A stretch of 47,077 nucleotides of DNA, taken from positions 1 through 47,077 of the IMG/VR virus record IMGVR_UViG_3300020215_000067. One strand, 5' to 3'. Numbering within the stretch: position 1 is the stretch's first letter; each line of letters opens with the position of its first letter. Made by a program: the position numbers and the translations under genes. This document shows positions 7,012 to 15,515 of the stretch, piece by piece. The notes under the pieces were generated by a model that saw only the letters and a list, made by a program, of their open reading frames with translations, made no database searches and was not told the DNA's origin. The DNA comes from a virus.

Positions 7012-7277
7012 GTTTCGCTGGTAAACTCGCACTCAAAGACCGTTTCCATGTCGTAAACGCGGCCTTCTTCTATGTCTTTGAGGCTATTGACGAACCAGAC
7101 CGGGGTGCCAGAAGTGTAGGCAGTGCAAGTGGGCCAAGTATGCCCTGGGCGAACATTGATAAATCCGGCGAAGCGACGATTCACCGCCTCATACACCGGG
7201 CTTTCTTGGACCTTCTTCCCCAACACCGCCACAACCGGCGCTAAAAACAGGATTTTGATGAAGGATGCGCGGGTCAT
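7008..7277 (-). CDS. Membrane-anchored or secreted hypothetical protein (89 aa)
   Basis: From the ATG at 7277 the first 20 residues (TRASFIKILFLAPVVAVLG) form a basic then hydrophobic N-terminus typical of a signal peptide or anchor. No lipobox Cys is present. The remainder is a small soluble domain. Both ends overlap neighbours as ATGA. It may be exported in the lysogen. Confidence 0.6.
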   Translation of the reverse strand: MTRASFIKILFLAPVVAVLGKKVQESPVYEAVNRRFAGFINVRPGHTWPTCTAYTSGTPVWFVNSLKDIEEGRVYDMETVFECEFTSET

Positions 7278-7678
7278 TCTGGTGGCCTTTCTATTGGGCC
7301 TGCCCATTTACCACGGCAATCAGCTACTTCGACGCAGGCTCCGCACCAAGGAAGGGTGATATACAGGCCTTCATCTGGCTCCATGGAACCAGCCTCGACT
7401 ACCGAATCGACTGCCCCCATGTAGTCGGCTTTCCCTGAAAACCAGTAGAAACCGGGTTCGGTTGGCGATTTGTCGGTCCAGCGCGGGCCATCTGCATTCC
7501 GTTTCGCTTCCTCAATCGCCGCCACAGCGCGTCGTTCTTCTGCGTTCTTAAGGGTTTCCATAGCGCTTTTGCGTGCCTCGCCAAGGCTGTTGACTCTGTT
7601 CGAGGCGGGCGTGCCAGCTTTCGGGCTTTGGGAACCCGAACCGCCCCGAACGGAATCAACTGTTGAGCTGGCGCTCAT
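7274..7678 (-). CDS. Hypothetical protein, first gene of the nuclease operon (134 aa)
   Basis: The C-terminal half (PTEPGFYWFSGKADYMGAVD, a CGACVEVADC pair, then a Trp-Ala-Gly-Pro end) resembles DUF551-like domains. The N-terminal half is Ser/Gly-rich then helical. I use ATG 7678, which lies about 4 bases after the predicted transcription start, so the message would be almost leaderless; a later Met at 7561 is an alternative. Confidence 0.5.
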   Translation of the reverse strand: MSASSTVDSVRGGSGSQSPKAGTPASNRVNSLGEARKSAMETLKNAEERRAVAAIEEAKRNADGPRWTDKSPTEPGFYWFSGKADYMGAVDSVVEAGSMEPDEGLYITLPWCGACVEVADCRGKWAGPIERPPE

Positions 7679-7688
7679 CACGGAAACC

Positions 7689-7717
7689 ACAATAGCAAGT
7701 GGTGGTTGGCTTGTCAA
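7689..7717 (-). promoter_or_regulatory. Sigma70-type promoter reading leftward
   Basis: On the minus strand there is TTGACA (7717-7712), a 17-base spacer and TATTGT (7694-7689), 6/6 and 4/6 matches to the consensus. Transcription would start near 7682 and drive the 7678-5865 operon. Confidence 0.65.
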
Positions 7718-7793
7718 ATCGCTCCCATGGTGGGTGTTTCGCAAAATTAATGTTGCAAAGTAGTTTTTCTTATGAGACTGTCGGCTTCAGCCA

Positions 7794-8213
7794 ATGCAAA
7801 AGGCTGATTTTTGTTTTCTTGAGCATCACCTACCTGAACGGATTGGGCTGTCCCCGGATGAGATTCGCAAGCGGCGCAATGAGTTGCTGAAGAAGGGGGA
7901 GGATTGGGATCGGGTGGGGCGCTGGATTAAATACAGCGAGGGTGGGGTGCGGAAGCTAAAGGGCCAGGTTGGGGTGGCTGAGATTAAGCCGGAGCCGCCG
8001 AAAGCGCAGTGGGTGGATGCTGAGGTAACAAGGTGCAATTTCCCGAATCACCGGATTATCGAGGTGAGGCAGTTCGAGACTGGAAAGCTTTGGAGCGTGC
8101 GCATCCATCCTGAGTGGCGGGATCGGTACAGGCCGAAGATGAAGATTCAGATTTTGGCGAATGGCGAGCGTGTCGCCACGACCAAGAGGCCACGGGAAAG
8201 GTATAAGTTTTGA
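7794..8213 (+). CDS. Hypothetical basic protein (139 aa)
   Basis: The first gene of the rightward run leading into the morphogenesis block. The N-terminal part is helical (LSPDEIRKRRNELLKKGEDW), the C-terminal part beta-rich and basic with W/R patches ending in KRPRERYKF. The helical segment may be a helix-turn-helix, but no family is recognised. Confidence 0.6.
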   Translation: MQKADFCFLEHHLPERIGLSPDEIRKRRNELLKKGEDWDRVGRWIKYSEGGVRKLKGQVGVAEIKPEPPKAQWVDAEVTRCNFPNHRIIEVRQFETGKLWSVRIHPEWRDRYRPKMKIQILANGERVATTKRPRERYKF

Positions 8214-8422
8214 CCGTTGACCTGCATAGCTGGGATACCCTCGAAGAACTCGCTAAACGCGAGAAATTCAGCGTGCGCCGGAAATGGGGCATTCGGCGCG
8301 TAGAATATCATCGGACTGGTCGTATGGCTGACTGCATGGCGCTCATGGCCGAGTGCTGGCCTGAATCAGTTCTGGACGCCAAGGTTCGCCTTGTCCGCGA
8401 TCACGTTCGCCCATGTGTATGA
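8210..8422 (+). CDS. Hypothetical protein, TTG start (70 aa); paralog of next gene
   Basis: TTG at 8210 overlaps the upstream TGA by 4 bp. The C-terminus RLVRDHVRPCV is nearly the same as that of the next gene (RLVRNHVRPCV), and both start with an HxxWDT segment, so the two are tandem paralogs. The function is unknown. Confidence 0.6.
   Translation: MTVDLHSWDTLEELAKREKFSVRRKWGIRRVEYHRTGRMADCMALMAECWPESVLDAKVRLVRDHVRPCV
8400..8422. repeat. 23-bp repeat, copy 1 (copy 2 at 8681-8703)
   Basis: ATCACGTTCGCCC followed by xTGxGTATGA occurs at 8400-8422 and again at 8681-8703 with 21 of 23 bases the same. Each copy encodes the last residues of one paralog and the stop/start overlap with the next gene. 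Confidence 0.8.
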
Positions 8423-8703
8423 GTTGCCATCATCCTAAAGTTTGCCTGCATACTGACTGGGACACAATAGACGTGCTAGAACGCGAGGTTAAGAGCGGGG
8501 AAATAACTATTAGTGGCCCCAAGTGGGAGTATTGCGGGCGGGTAATCAAATTCCATGTCCATTTTAAAAGGTTGCCATCCGACGTGGCGCGTCGCGTAGT
8601 GGTCGTTTGGAACGAGCCGGGAAAGACTGATCAAAAGGCGGCACAGAGCGTAATCAGTGCATGCCGCCGATTAGTTAGGAATCACGTTCGCCCCTGCGTA
8701 TGA
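8419..8703 (+). CDS. Hypothetical protein (94 aa); paralog of preceding gene
   Basis: ATG 8419 overlaps the previous stop (ATGA); an in-frame ATG two codons earlier is possible. It begins MSCHHPKVCLHTDWDTIDVL and ends RLVRNHVRPCV. The middle is longer than in the paralog at 8210, mostly beta strands. No function is recognised. Confidence 0.6.
   Translation: MSCHHPKVCLHTDWDTIDVLEREVKSGEITISGPKWEYCGRVIKFHVHFKRLPSDVARRVVVVWNEPGKTDQKAAQSVISACRRLVRNHVRPCV
8681..8703. repeat. 23-bp repeat, copy 2
   Basis: The second copy of the gene-end repeat described at 8400-8422. It marks the 3' boundary of a tandem gene duplication. Confidence 0.8.
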
Positions 8704-9005
8704 CCCTCTCCCGCACACGCCTGAACCCGAAAGCGCAGCGTATCTGTGAATTGCTGGTGACGCTGGGGTTGCCGCGCAAGGAGGTTTACCGGCAGTGCAA
8801 TCGGAATGATGAGAGTAAGGGGGCGTTCTGGCAGCGGGAAGCGCCTCGGTTGGATTTGTGGCTTGAGCGGGCGCATACGGCGTATCGGCAGCGCATGATT
8901 AACCTGCACCCGGACAGGGGCGGTAGCGTGAAGGATGCGGCGTTGTTGAACACGGTCTGGGGCCGGGTTCGGTATTTGTTTCGCAAGCATGGGGTGACTT
9001 TATGA
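8700..9005 (+). CDS. J-domain-like protein (101 aa)
   Basis: The C-terminal half has AYRQRMINLHPDRGGS followed by a helix rich in Ala/Leu and VRYLFRKHG: this is the HPD motif between helices II and III of a DnaJ J domain, which stimulates Hsp70 ATPase activity. The N-terminal half (LNPKAQRICELLVTLGLPRK) is helical and not J-like. The phage may use it to direct host DnaK, or it may be a domain relic. It is coupled to its neighbours by ATGA overlaps. Confidence 0.65.
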   Translation: MTLSRTRLNPKAQRICELLVTLGLPRKEVYRQCNRNDESKGAFWQREAPRLDLWLERAHTAYRQRMINLHPDRGGSVKDAALLNTVWGRVRYLFRKHGVTL

Positions 9006-9220
9006 GGAAATACTTCTGCGATAAATGCGGCTCCGGAGATGACGTTGACGGGATTGTGGTTGGTGCGATTCGGTGTGGTTCTGGCGATGCCATTCAAGAG
9101 GTGGACTTGTGCAAGGCGTGCCGTTTTCAACTCAGAACTGCAATGCTGGATGTGCTCGGCAATGACTACGCTAGAACATTGCTGCACTGCCACGAGAGGG
9201 AAGAACTGTTTAAGCTATGA
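9002..9220 (+). CDS. Zinc-ribbon-like protein (72 aa)
   Basis: CDKCGSGDDVDG near the start and LCKACRFQL in the middle give two CxxC knuckles about 30 residues apart, as in a zinc ribbon. A further Cys/His pair is near the end (LLHCHE). It probably binds zinc and perhaps nucleic acid or protein. Coupled by ATGA at both ends. Confidence 0.6.
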   Translation: MRKYFCDKCGSGDDVDGIVVGAIRCGSGDAIQEVDLCKACRFQLRTAMLDVLGNDYARTLLHCHEREELFKL

Positions 9221-9348
9221 ACTTCTCCAAACGATTTTCAGCGAAGCTGGCGAAGCGCAAGGAGCACATGGCGCGGTATGCCGGGCTGAGGTCGTTTGCG
9301 ACGGCGAAGTATTACCGCAGGCTGTTTAAGGGAAAGTTGGCGCTGTGA
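9217..9348 (+). CDS. Very basic mini protein (43 aa)
   Basis: ATG 9217 overlaps the upstream TGA. About a third of the residues are Lys or Arg (MNFSKRFSAKLAKRKEHMAR, later KYYRRLFKGK). The composition suits nucleic-acid binding, but this is inference only. Confidence 0.5.
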   Translation: MNFSKRFSAKLAKRKEHMARYAGLRSFATAKYYRRLFKGKLAL

Positions 9349-9353
9349 TTTTT

Positions 9354-9506
9354 ATGAAATCCATCAAACTCAAAGATCGTGTCCGCAGAAATGAGGACCG
9401 TGGAACAGTGTCCGCGTTTTCACACCTATCAACGCTCAAGGTTCTTGTGAATTGGGATCGGGGCGATGCTACGTGGGTCTTGAAATCAAGCCTGCGCCCG
9501 GAGTAA
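9354..9506 (+). CDS. Small hypothetical protein upstream of terminase (50 aa)
   Basis: Starts at ATG 9354 and ends at TAA directly before the GTG start of the large terminase. The pattern 'IKLKDRVRRNEDRGTVSAFS' then 'VLVNWDRGDATWV' looks like a small beta-barrel of the SH3/KOW type. The role is unknown. Confidence 0.5.
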   Translation: MKSIKLKDRVRRNEDRGTVSAFSHLSTLKVLVNWDRGDATWVLKSSLRPE

Positions 9507-11375
9507 GTGACCGCCACCCTCGAAGCTCCACCAGTAGAAGCGCCTAAACCGCGCTTTCAACTGTCGTTTGGTGGGACGAGCATTCAGGTCACGGGCGATG
9601 ATTTGGAGCGGTCGCGCAAGTGGTGCAAGGAGAACGTAAAGGCTTGCCCGGTAATTCCGCCGTATCTCGCTGGCGATCCTGACGCGAAGCTGTTCTTTCC
9701 GCCTAAGCCGGAAAAGCTGTTGTTCTGGACGAGCACGGGCAAGGAGAAGGCTGCTGAGGAAGTTGTAAATAGCTGGAATAAAGCGGTAACGCTGATGGAG
9801 CAAGACCCGCTGCGTTACGGGCATCGGCCTTCATGCTGGTCAGACGCGGACAAGTGCATCAGTGAGTCTTTGCTTACCTGTATATTCGGTGGAGGCGGGA
9901 GTTCAAAAACCAGATTTGCAGCAGAGCTTGGTGTTCGGACCATGCTGAAGAAGCCGGGGGCTAAGGTGCTCTGGCTGCATGAGGCGCAGCAGCCATCCAT
10001 CGACATTCAGCAGGCTTACGTTTACGACATGTTGCCGCCTGAATGGAAGCGGCTGAAGTATCGCAAGTCGGACAGGATCACGAAGATTAACTGGACGAAA
10101 GCCGGTGGCTTCATGGCTGGGGCGCATCACAAGTTCGTCCTGCCCAATGGGAGCATGGGCCTGTTCGGGTTCTACAACCAGGACATTAAGGTTTGCGAAG
10201 GGTACGGCTGGGACTTGGTTCTGGCTGACGAAGATTTGCCGCTAGGCTGGCTCAAGACGCTGCTGTATCGCCTTCCTCGGCAGAATGGCAAAATGGTTTG
10301 GACCTTTACGCCGATTCGCGGCATTACCCCGGCGATCAAAGAGGTTGTGGACGGTGCTACGGTAATTGAAACGCGAAAAGCGGAATTACTAGACCAGCAC
10401 AGGGTCCATGTTCCGGGGTGCCCAAAGGGTCACATGCCATACCTCCAAAAAGGCATATTCTGCGACGGTGGTTCGCAAATAATTTACTTTTTCACGGAAA
10501 TGAACCCGTGGTCCGGGTACGAGCAACAGAAGAAGGTTGCTGCGCGTGCCACCACGGAAGAAAAGGAACGCCGGTTTTATGGGTGGTCGCGGCAACTGGT
10601 TGGCAAACGGTTCCCGAAGTTTGGTGGGTGGAACATCGTCAAGGAAATCCCCAAGGATGTGACGCGCTACGTGGTGATGGACCCCGGCCCTGGCAGGAAT
10701 GCGTTCATCATCTGGGTTGCGGTGGATCGTTACCGTCGCCACTGGATTTATCGGGAATGGCCCGATGTAGAGACTTATGGCGAATGGGCGGTAACGAGCG
10801 AGACAAAGAACAAATGGGATGGCGACATGGGGCCAGCACAGAAGCCACTGGGCAAAGGCGTGAAGGGTTACAAGGAAATCATGCTGAATGCCGAGGGGAA
10901 CACATGGACCGGAACCCACTGGCAGACCGGGCCGACTACGGAGACGATTTTCATTCGTTACGGCGATCCGCGAGCGATGGCAGACCCGTCCGGGGTTGAG
11001 GAAGGGCAGGAGGGCAGCAACATGTTTAGCCGATTCGTGGAGGAACAGAAGGATGAAAAGGGGAATGTGATCGGGCCATCCATGGATTTTCTGCCAGCAC
11101 CCGGCTACCACATCGAGCGCGGGGTGGAAATGATAAATGATTTACTGGACAAGTATAACCCGGATGAACCGCCAACGGCGATGCTGAACGAGCCGGGGTT
11201 GTTCGTGCATGAACGATGCAAGAATGTGATTTGGGCCATGAACAACTGGACGGGAATAGACGGCGAGAAAGGCGCGTCAAAAGACCCGGTGGACACGGTG
11301 CGTTACATGGCTACGGCGGATTTACAGTTTCACGATCCTAAAATGCAAGTGAGTTATGGTGGGGGAAGCTATTAG
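9507..11375 (+). CDS. Terminase large subunit (622 aa)
   Basis: This is the ATP-driven DNA packaging motor and headful/cohesive-end nuclease that docks on the portal. Motifs: a Walker-A-like GGGGSSKT (about residues 128-135), Walker B LVLADED (Asp 241, Glu 242), a coupling motif WTFTPIRG, and a RNase H-like nuclease domain with VVMDPGPG (Asp about 392), GDPRAMADPSG and DPVDTVRYMA near the end. The GTG start follows the previous stop without a gap. Length is typical for a two-domain TerL. It heads the morphogenesis block, followed by the portal. Confidence 0.92.
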   Translation: MTATLEAPPVEAPKPRFQLSFGGTSIQVTGDDLERSRKWCKENVKACPVIPPYLAGDPDAKLFFPPKPEKLLFWTSTGKEKAAEEVVNSWNKAVTLMEQDPLRYGHRPSCWSDADKCISESLLTCIFGGGGSSKTRFAAELGVRTMLKKPGAKVLWLHEAQQPSIDIQQAYVYDMLPPEWKRLKYRKSDRITKINWTKAGGFMAGAHHKFVLPNGSMGLFGFYNQDIKVCEGYGWDLVLADEDLPLGWLKTLLYRLPRQNGKMVWTFTPIRGITPAIKEVVDGATVIETRKAELLDQHRVHVPGCPKGHMPYLQKGIFCDGGSQIIYFFTEMNPWSGYEQQKKVAARATTEEKERRFYGWSRQLVGKRFPKFGGWNIVKEIPKDVTRYVVMDPGPGRNAFIIWVAVDRYRRHWIYREWPDVETYGEWAVTSETKNKWDGDMGPAQKPLGKGVKGYKEIMLNAEGNTWTGTHWQTGPTTETIFIRYGDPRAMADPSGVEEGQEGSNMFSRFVEEQKDEKGNVIGPSMDFLPAPGYHIERGVEMINDLLDKYNPDEPPTAMLNEPGLFVHERCKNVIWAMNNWTGIDGEKGASKDPVDTVRYMATADLQFHDPKMQVSYGGGSY

Positions 11376-11474
11376 CACCGAACATGGGTTCAGTTGGAGG
11401 CGTGTCATTAAGAGGTTGCCGGGAGAACTGTTATCGGCGCTTTGGTACATAATCATGTGGGAGATTGTTCAGGC
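11376..11474. other. Short gap after the terminase gene
   Basis: About 99 bp without a convincing gene. A 22-codon frame starts at 11389 but lacks support. No promoter or terminator was recognised. Confidence 0.3.
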
Positions 11475-11720
11475 ATGCCTAAGTTAAACGAAAAGCCAGT
11501 TGGAATGTCGCGAGAGGACGCGCTGAAGCTGCCGCCATTAATTCATCGTAAAGTGTGGCTCAGTGTTACTGGAATCCCGGTTCACGCCTTTCGCCTCATG
11601 GTTGAGGACGGGGACATTCGAACTTTAGTTGTCGGCAGGACAAAGAGCCGGTGCATGTACTACCGCGACGATGCGCTGCGGATTGCTGGCTACAAATTGG
11701 AGGTAAAAAATGGAAACTGA
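11475..11720 (+). CDS. Small MerR/excisionase-like winged-helix protein (81 aa)
   Basis: The core 'LIHRKVWLSVTGIPVHAFRL', then 'EDGDIRTLVVGRTKSRCMYY', then 'RDDALRIAGYKL' has the look of a small winged-helix domain of the HTH_17/excisionase kind: recognition helix, wing with basic residues, closing helix. It sits between terminase and portal and overlaps the portal start by 11 bp. It may help terminase choose DNA or be a regulator. The ATG at 11475 is chosen; 11442 is also in frame. Confidence 0.5.
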   Translation: MPKLNEKPVGMSREDALKLPPLIHRKVWLSVTGIPVHAFRLMVEDGDIRTLVVGRTKSRCMYYRDDALRIAGYKLEVKNGN

Positions 11721-13893
11721 ATCAGAATCACTGGTCTATACCCAGGAACAGCCCGACATAGCGGCGCTGGTCAAAGAATTCAAGGAATGCACGCCCTACG
11801 CTTACGGGTGGGATCGAGTGCGCGACAACGAGGACACGCGATTTTGCCGCTGGGACGGGCAATCCACGGACGGCAAGAAACACGATCAGGAAAACAAAGA
11901 AGCTTTCCCGTGGGACGGCGCGAGTGATACGCGAGTCAATCTGGTGGACGCGATCATCACCGAGCACGTCGCGTTGCAGGTGGGCGCATTCCATCGCTCC
12001 GTCGCATTGCTCAAGGGTATGGAGCCGAAGGACGAAGAATCAGCCGCCAACGTCAACAAGCTGCTCCAATGGCTCACTAGTGAGAAGATGAACGACGAAT
12101 TGCTGAACGAGTTCCAGCTTTCGGCGCAGTATCAGGGCACTTACGGCAACTTCATTCTGCACCCAACATGGGAGCGCGAGGTTGAAATGCGGCGTGACCC
12201 AATCACGCTCGAAAAGATGGCGCAGATTGCTGCACAGATGCCGGGTTCTCCGCTGGAAATGCTGACGCAACTCATTGCCAATGAGGAAACCGAGGATCAG
12301 GCCGTTGCGTTGGTGCAGGAATACGGCCGTCAAATCGCCCAATCCGCCGCCGCCGAGCAGTTGGGCAACGAAAACAGCGATTTATTTGACAATTACGAGG
12401 TAAAACCGAAAGCGGCTCGTAAATTCGTGCGCGAATTGCGCGACGGCAAGGTTTCGGCGCTGCCAATACCTTACATTTGCAAGAATCAGCCCTGCATCCG
12501 GGCGCTGAAGCTGTGGGAGGACGTGTTTATCCCGCCATACGTGACTGATTTGCAGAAAGCACCGCGTATTTTCGTTCGGGACTACTACACCGAGCAGGAA
12601 TTACGCGCTGAAGCCGCGCTTGAGGGTTGGGATCAGGAATGGGTGGAGAAGGCCGTGAAGTGCAAAGGCCATGAATCTACGTGGACCGTGAGCAGTGCGA
12701 CCGAATCGACCGCCGTTTACGTCAATTCGGAATCATCTTTCACATGGACTGACGCCGAAACCAACAAAGACAGGATTGAAGTGGTTTGGGCCTACACCCG
12801 CGAGTTGGATGAGGACAACGTAACCACGATTTACTGCACGATTTTCCACCCGGAAATTACCACGGTGGATAACGGCACTGATCCACTGTATGCGAAGCGT
12901 GAGCCAGTGGGTTACGCGCACAAGAAAATGCCGTTCATCGCCGGGCCGCGTGAGCGATGGCACCGCAGCATCCTTTCCTCTCGCGGAATTCCTGAAGTGC
13001 TCTCGTCGCGCCAGCGGGAAATCAAGGTGCAACGTGATGCGCTGGTGGATTGGACTTCGCTTTCCGTTGCGCCGCCAATCCTGATGCCGAGCACGTCGCC
13101 GGGAGCCAAGTTCAGGTTCGGCCCGAATGTCAAAAACCAAGTCATTCCCGGCAGGGAGCCGAAGCAGATGGAACTGCATTCGCCGGGGTCTCCGGTGGCG
13201 TTTGAGTTGATGGAACGATTTGAGCGCGAGATTAAAGAGGAAATGGGTGTGCCGCATCCTGACGTTCCGCCCGCCCGCATTCAGGTGAAGCAACAGCAGA
13301 TCGTCAACAACATCCTGGCACCGTGGACTGAAGCGTTCCAGCAGGCGGTCGTTCTGATTCACCAGTACATGCCTGATTCGGATTATCAGGAAATTACCGG
13401 AGCGCCAAAGCCGCAAACGATGGATTTCGAGAAGGATTTCATTCTGTCGTTCGACGTGCGCGAAATGGACGACGAACACCTGCTGAAACGGTACAAGGCG
13501 ATTGCTGAAGGCATCCTGCCATATGACCGGGAAGGCGTGATTTCTCCAGCCAAGTTTGTTCGTGCCATGTTGCGGGCGGTTGACCCGTCGCTGGCGAAAG
13601 AGATTACGCTGGACGGCAACCAAGCCAGCCAGCAGATGGTTGAGCGCGTTCAGGATGATTTCGTCAAGATGCTCGCAGGCATGGAGCCGCGCCTAACGCC
13701 CGACGATAACCCAACAGCGATGGCCGAGCTACAGATTGCCCAACAGATAATTGAGGCCAACCCAAAGATGCAGCAGGCCGTTCAGCAGGATCAGGACTTT
13801 ATGGAAAAAGCCAAGAAGTGGTTTGAGAATCGGCAGTTTAACGTCCAGCAGGCCGAGAACAAGCAGACTGGTAGAATGGGGGTGGCGGCGTGA
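11710..13893 (+). CDS. Portal protein (727 aa)
   Basis: The position directly after terminase and before scaffold and capsid, the length (727), and the N-terminal 'FPWDGASDTRVNLVDAIITE' segment fit the large portal proteins of podoviruses, in which a 'PW.GaSd.r' block precedes the wing domain. The middle contains an 'RQREIKVQRDALVDWTSLSV' helix and 'PGREPKQMELHSPGSP', as in stem/clip regions, and the C-terminus is helical and Gln-rich (barrel-like). The portal forms the dodecameric DNA channel and binds TerL. Confidence 0.85.
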   Translation: METESESLVYTQEQPDIAALVKEFKECTPYAYGWDRVRDNEDTRFCRWDGQSTDGKKHDQENKEAFPWDGASDTRVNLVDAIITEHVALQVGAFHRSVALLKGMEPKDEESAANVNKLLQWLTSEKMNDELLNEFQLSAQYQGTYGNFILHPTWEREVEMRRDPITLEKMAQIAAQMPGSPLEMLTQLIANEETEDQAVALVQEYGRQIAQSAAAEQLGNENSDLFDNYEVKPKAARKFVRELRDGKVSALPIPYICKNQPCIRALKLWEDVFIPPYVTDLQKAPRIFVRDYYTEQELRAEAALEGWDQEWVEKAVKCKGHESTWTVSSATESTAVYVNSESSFTWTDAETNKDRIEVVWAYTRELDEDNVTTIYCTIFHPEITTVDNGTDPLYAKREPVGYAHKKMPFIAGPRERWHRSILSSRGIPEVLSSRQREIKVQRDALVDWTSLSVAPPILMPSTSPGAKFRFGPNVKNQVIPGREPKQMELHSPGSPVAFELMERFEREIKEEMGVPHPDVPPARIQVKQQQIVNNILAPWTEAFQQAVVLIHQYMPDSDYQEITGAPKPQTMDFEKDFILSFDVREMDDEHLLKRYKAIAEGILPYDREGVISPAKFVRAMLRAVDPSLAKEITLDGNQASQQMVERVQDDFVKMLAGMEPRLTPDDNPTAMAELQIAQQIIEANPKMQQAVQQDQDFMEKAKKWFENRQFNVQQAENKQTGRMGVAA

Positions 13894-14273
13894 GCACTGT
13901 TACCGCCACTGGCGCGTCTGAAATTGAAATGGGCAGGCGCATAGACGAGCTTGAAAACGAACTCGCCACGTTACGCCGGGTGCTCGACACAAAAAACCAT
14001 TTCAAGCAGATGTTCGCCCGGTTCAGCTTTGAGAAATACGACCGGCTGGTGAAGGAGAAGCTTCAGGCTGTCTCGGAAACCAACCATGTCTTTGTCGCGG
14101 TGCAGGCATTACTGGACAAGTCCATTCTGGCAGATCATATCGCCGCCCGCGACGACACTCAAACCAACGAGCAGATGCGGTCCAACCTTGGGCGTGAGTC
14201 TGCCCTTGAGGACTTCCGCAATAATCTTCTGGAAATTTGGGCAGAGGCGAATAAGCCAATTAGGGGTTCATAA
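13890..14273 (+). CDS. Hypothetical coiled-coil protein between portal and scaffold (127 aa)
   Basis: GTG 13890 overlaps the portal stop (GTGA). Residues 10-40 are a coiled coil (EMGRRIDELENELATLRRVL). The remainder is helical. The position suggests a head-assembly helper, but no family is recognised. Confidence 0.6.
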   Translation: MSTVTATGASEIEMGRRIDELENELATLRRVLDTKNHFKQMFARFSFEKYDRLVKEKLQAVSETNHVFVAVQALLDKSILADHIAARDDTQTNEQMRSNLGRESALEDFRNNLLEIWAEANKPIRGS

Positions 14274-14292
14274 GGGTTCATAGAGATTCATC

Positions 14293-14431
14293 CGGGCAGT
14301 AGGCCCGTTTACTTCCCCGCCTGCAAATGGTTCTTCCGTAGGCGAAGGCACTATTTGGGTCCACTGAACCGCCCCAGCCTTCCTCGAAAGCGGGCTGATA
14401 TGAGAACCAAGTCCGACTTGCAGGCTAAAGC
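14293..14431 (+). promoter_or_regulatory. Structured leader of the scaffold/capsid genes
   Basis: Helices seen: hairpin CGGGC-AGTAG-GCCCG (14293-14307); P1 GCCTGCAA (14319-14326) with TTGCAGGC (14418-14425); P2 TGGTTCT (14328-14334) with AGAACCA (14403-14409); P3 GAAGGC (14344-14349) with GCCTTC (14377-14382). P1 to P3 are perfectly nested. P1 covers the only AGG-like ribosome site before the ATG at 14432, so it could block translation of the scaffold. Confidence 0.6.
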
Positions 14432-15502
14432 ATGGCTAACGATACCGGGACAGTAGAACTCCCGACCGAAACTACGGAAGAAGCCGTCGCGGGCACGCAG
14501 GAAGCCATCTACAAACAACTGTTTGGTGATGAGCAGCCGGAAGCTCCGCAGAAGTCCGAGGAAACCGAGCAACAGCCCGAATCTTCCACGGAACAACCAC
14601 CCCAAGAAACCGAAACAACGTCCGAAACGGAGTCTGAAACTCCGCCCGCTGCTGAAGCTGAGGAAGATGAACCCGAGGTAACGCCAGAGGTTCAGGAAAC
14701 CATCAACAAGCGCATCGGTAAGGAAGTCGCCAAACGCAAGGCACTAGAGGAACAGCTTGCGGCGTTGGATCAGCAAAAGGCCGAACTGGAAGCCAAGGTC
14801 AAGGAATTGGCCGAAGCGAAACCAGAGACGCCTGCCGCTGATGTACCGCCCGGAGCCGACCCGCTACTGCGCGTGCCAGAAATCAAAAAGCTGCACGACC
14901 AGGAGCAGGGGGCTAAAGCCGCGTTCCACAAGAGCGCCGAATTGCTCAGGCTATCACGCAAAAGCCCGGAAGCAGTCTTGGCCGAATTGAAGGATAAACA
15001 CGGGAAAGAGTTCTCTGACATTGAGGACGCCCGCGATTATCTGGAAACGGTTAAGGACAACGCATCCCTCAAGGTGCAGGAGCTTACGGGCCAACGCACG
15101 CTTGCCGCACAACGGCATGTGGAGAAGCTGGGCAAGGAGTATGAGAAGCATTACGAGACGGCCTTGAAGGTCGCTCCGTGGCTTCCCGACAAGAACACCA
15201 AAGAGGGAAAGATAGCTCAGGAAGTCGTGAAGCGATTTCCGGGGTTACTGGACCCGCTTCAGGTGCCTGACGGCCCAATACTTCTCGCGCAGCTTGTGCT
15301 TGGCAAAATGGCGTACGAGGCCAAAGGCGCAGTTCAACCTGCCCCGAAAACGCCGCCGCCAAAATTGCCGACACCCGGCAAGGCTTCCACAACCGCGACC
15401 GTGCGCCCCGGTGCGCGACCGGCAACGAATGCGCTAAAGCAGAAGGCGGCAGATACGGGCACGTTTGAGGACATTGATCGGGCCTTGGAGGCAATCCTTT
15501 AA
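14432..15502 (+). CDS. Capsid scaffolding protein (356 aa)
   Basis: The order portal, this gene, major capsid protein and the composition are those of a scaffold: the first 90 residues are Glu/Thr/Pro-rich and disordered, residues about 95-130 are a coiled coil (RKALEEQLAALDQQKAELEA), and a helical C-terminal part ends in a Pro/Lys-rich linker plus a short helix (FEDIDRALEAIL) that would bind capsid protein. It directs procapsid assembly and leaves before packaging. Translation may be controlled by the structured leader just upstream. Confidence 0.8.
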   Translation: MANDTGTVELPTETTEEAVAGTQEAIYKQLFGDEQPEAPQKSEETEQQPESSTEQPPQETETTSETESETPPAAEAEEDEPEVTPEVQETINKRIGKEVAKRKALEEQLAALDQQKAELEAKVKELAEAKPETPAADVPPGADPLLRVPEIKKLHDQEQGAKAAFHKSAELLRLSRKSPEAVLAELKDKHGKEFSDIEDARDYLETVKDNASLKVQELTGQRTLAAQRHVEKLGKEYEKHYETALKVAPWLPDKNTKEGKIAQEVVKRFPGLLDPLQVPDGPILLAQLVLGKMAYEAKGAVQPAPKTPPPKLPTPGKASTTATVRPGARPATNALKQKAADTGTFEDIDRALEAIL

Positions 15503-15515
15503 ATGACATGCAATT

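Noticed and set aside
10389-11111. 240-codon minus-strand frame inside the terminase gene
   Set aside because: Shadow of the large terminase, which has all expected motifs.
12733-13623. 296-codon minus-strand frame inside the portal gene
   Set aside because: Shadow of the portal coding sequence; high Arg/His content typical of antisense frames.
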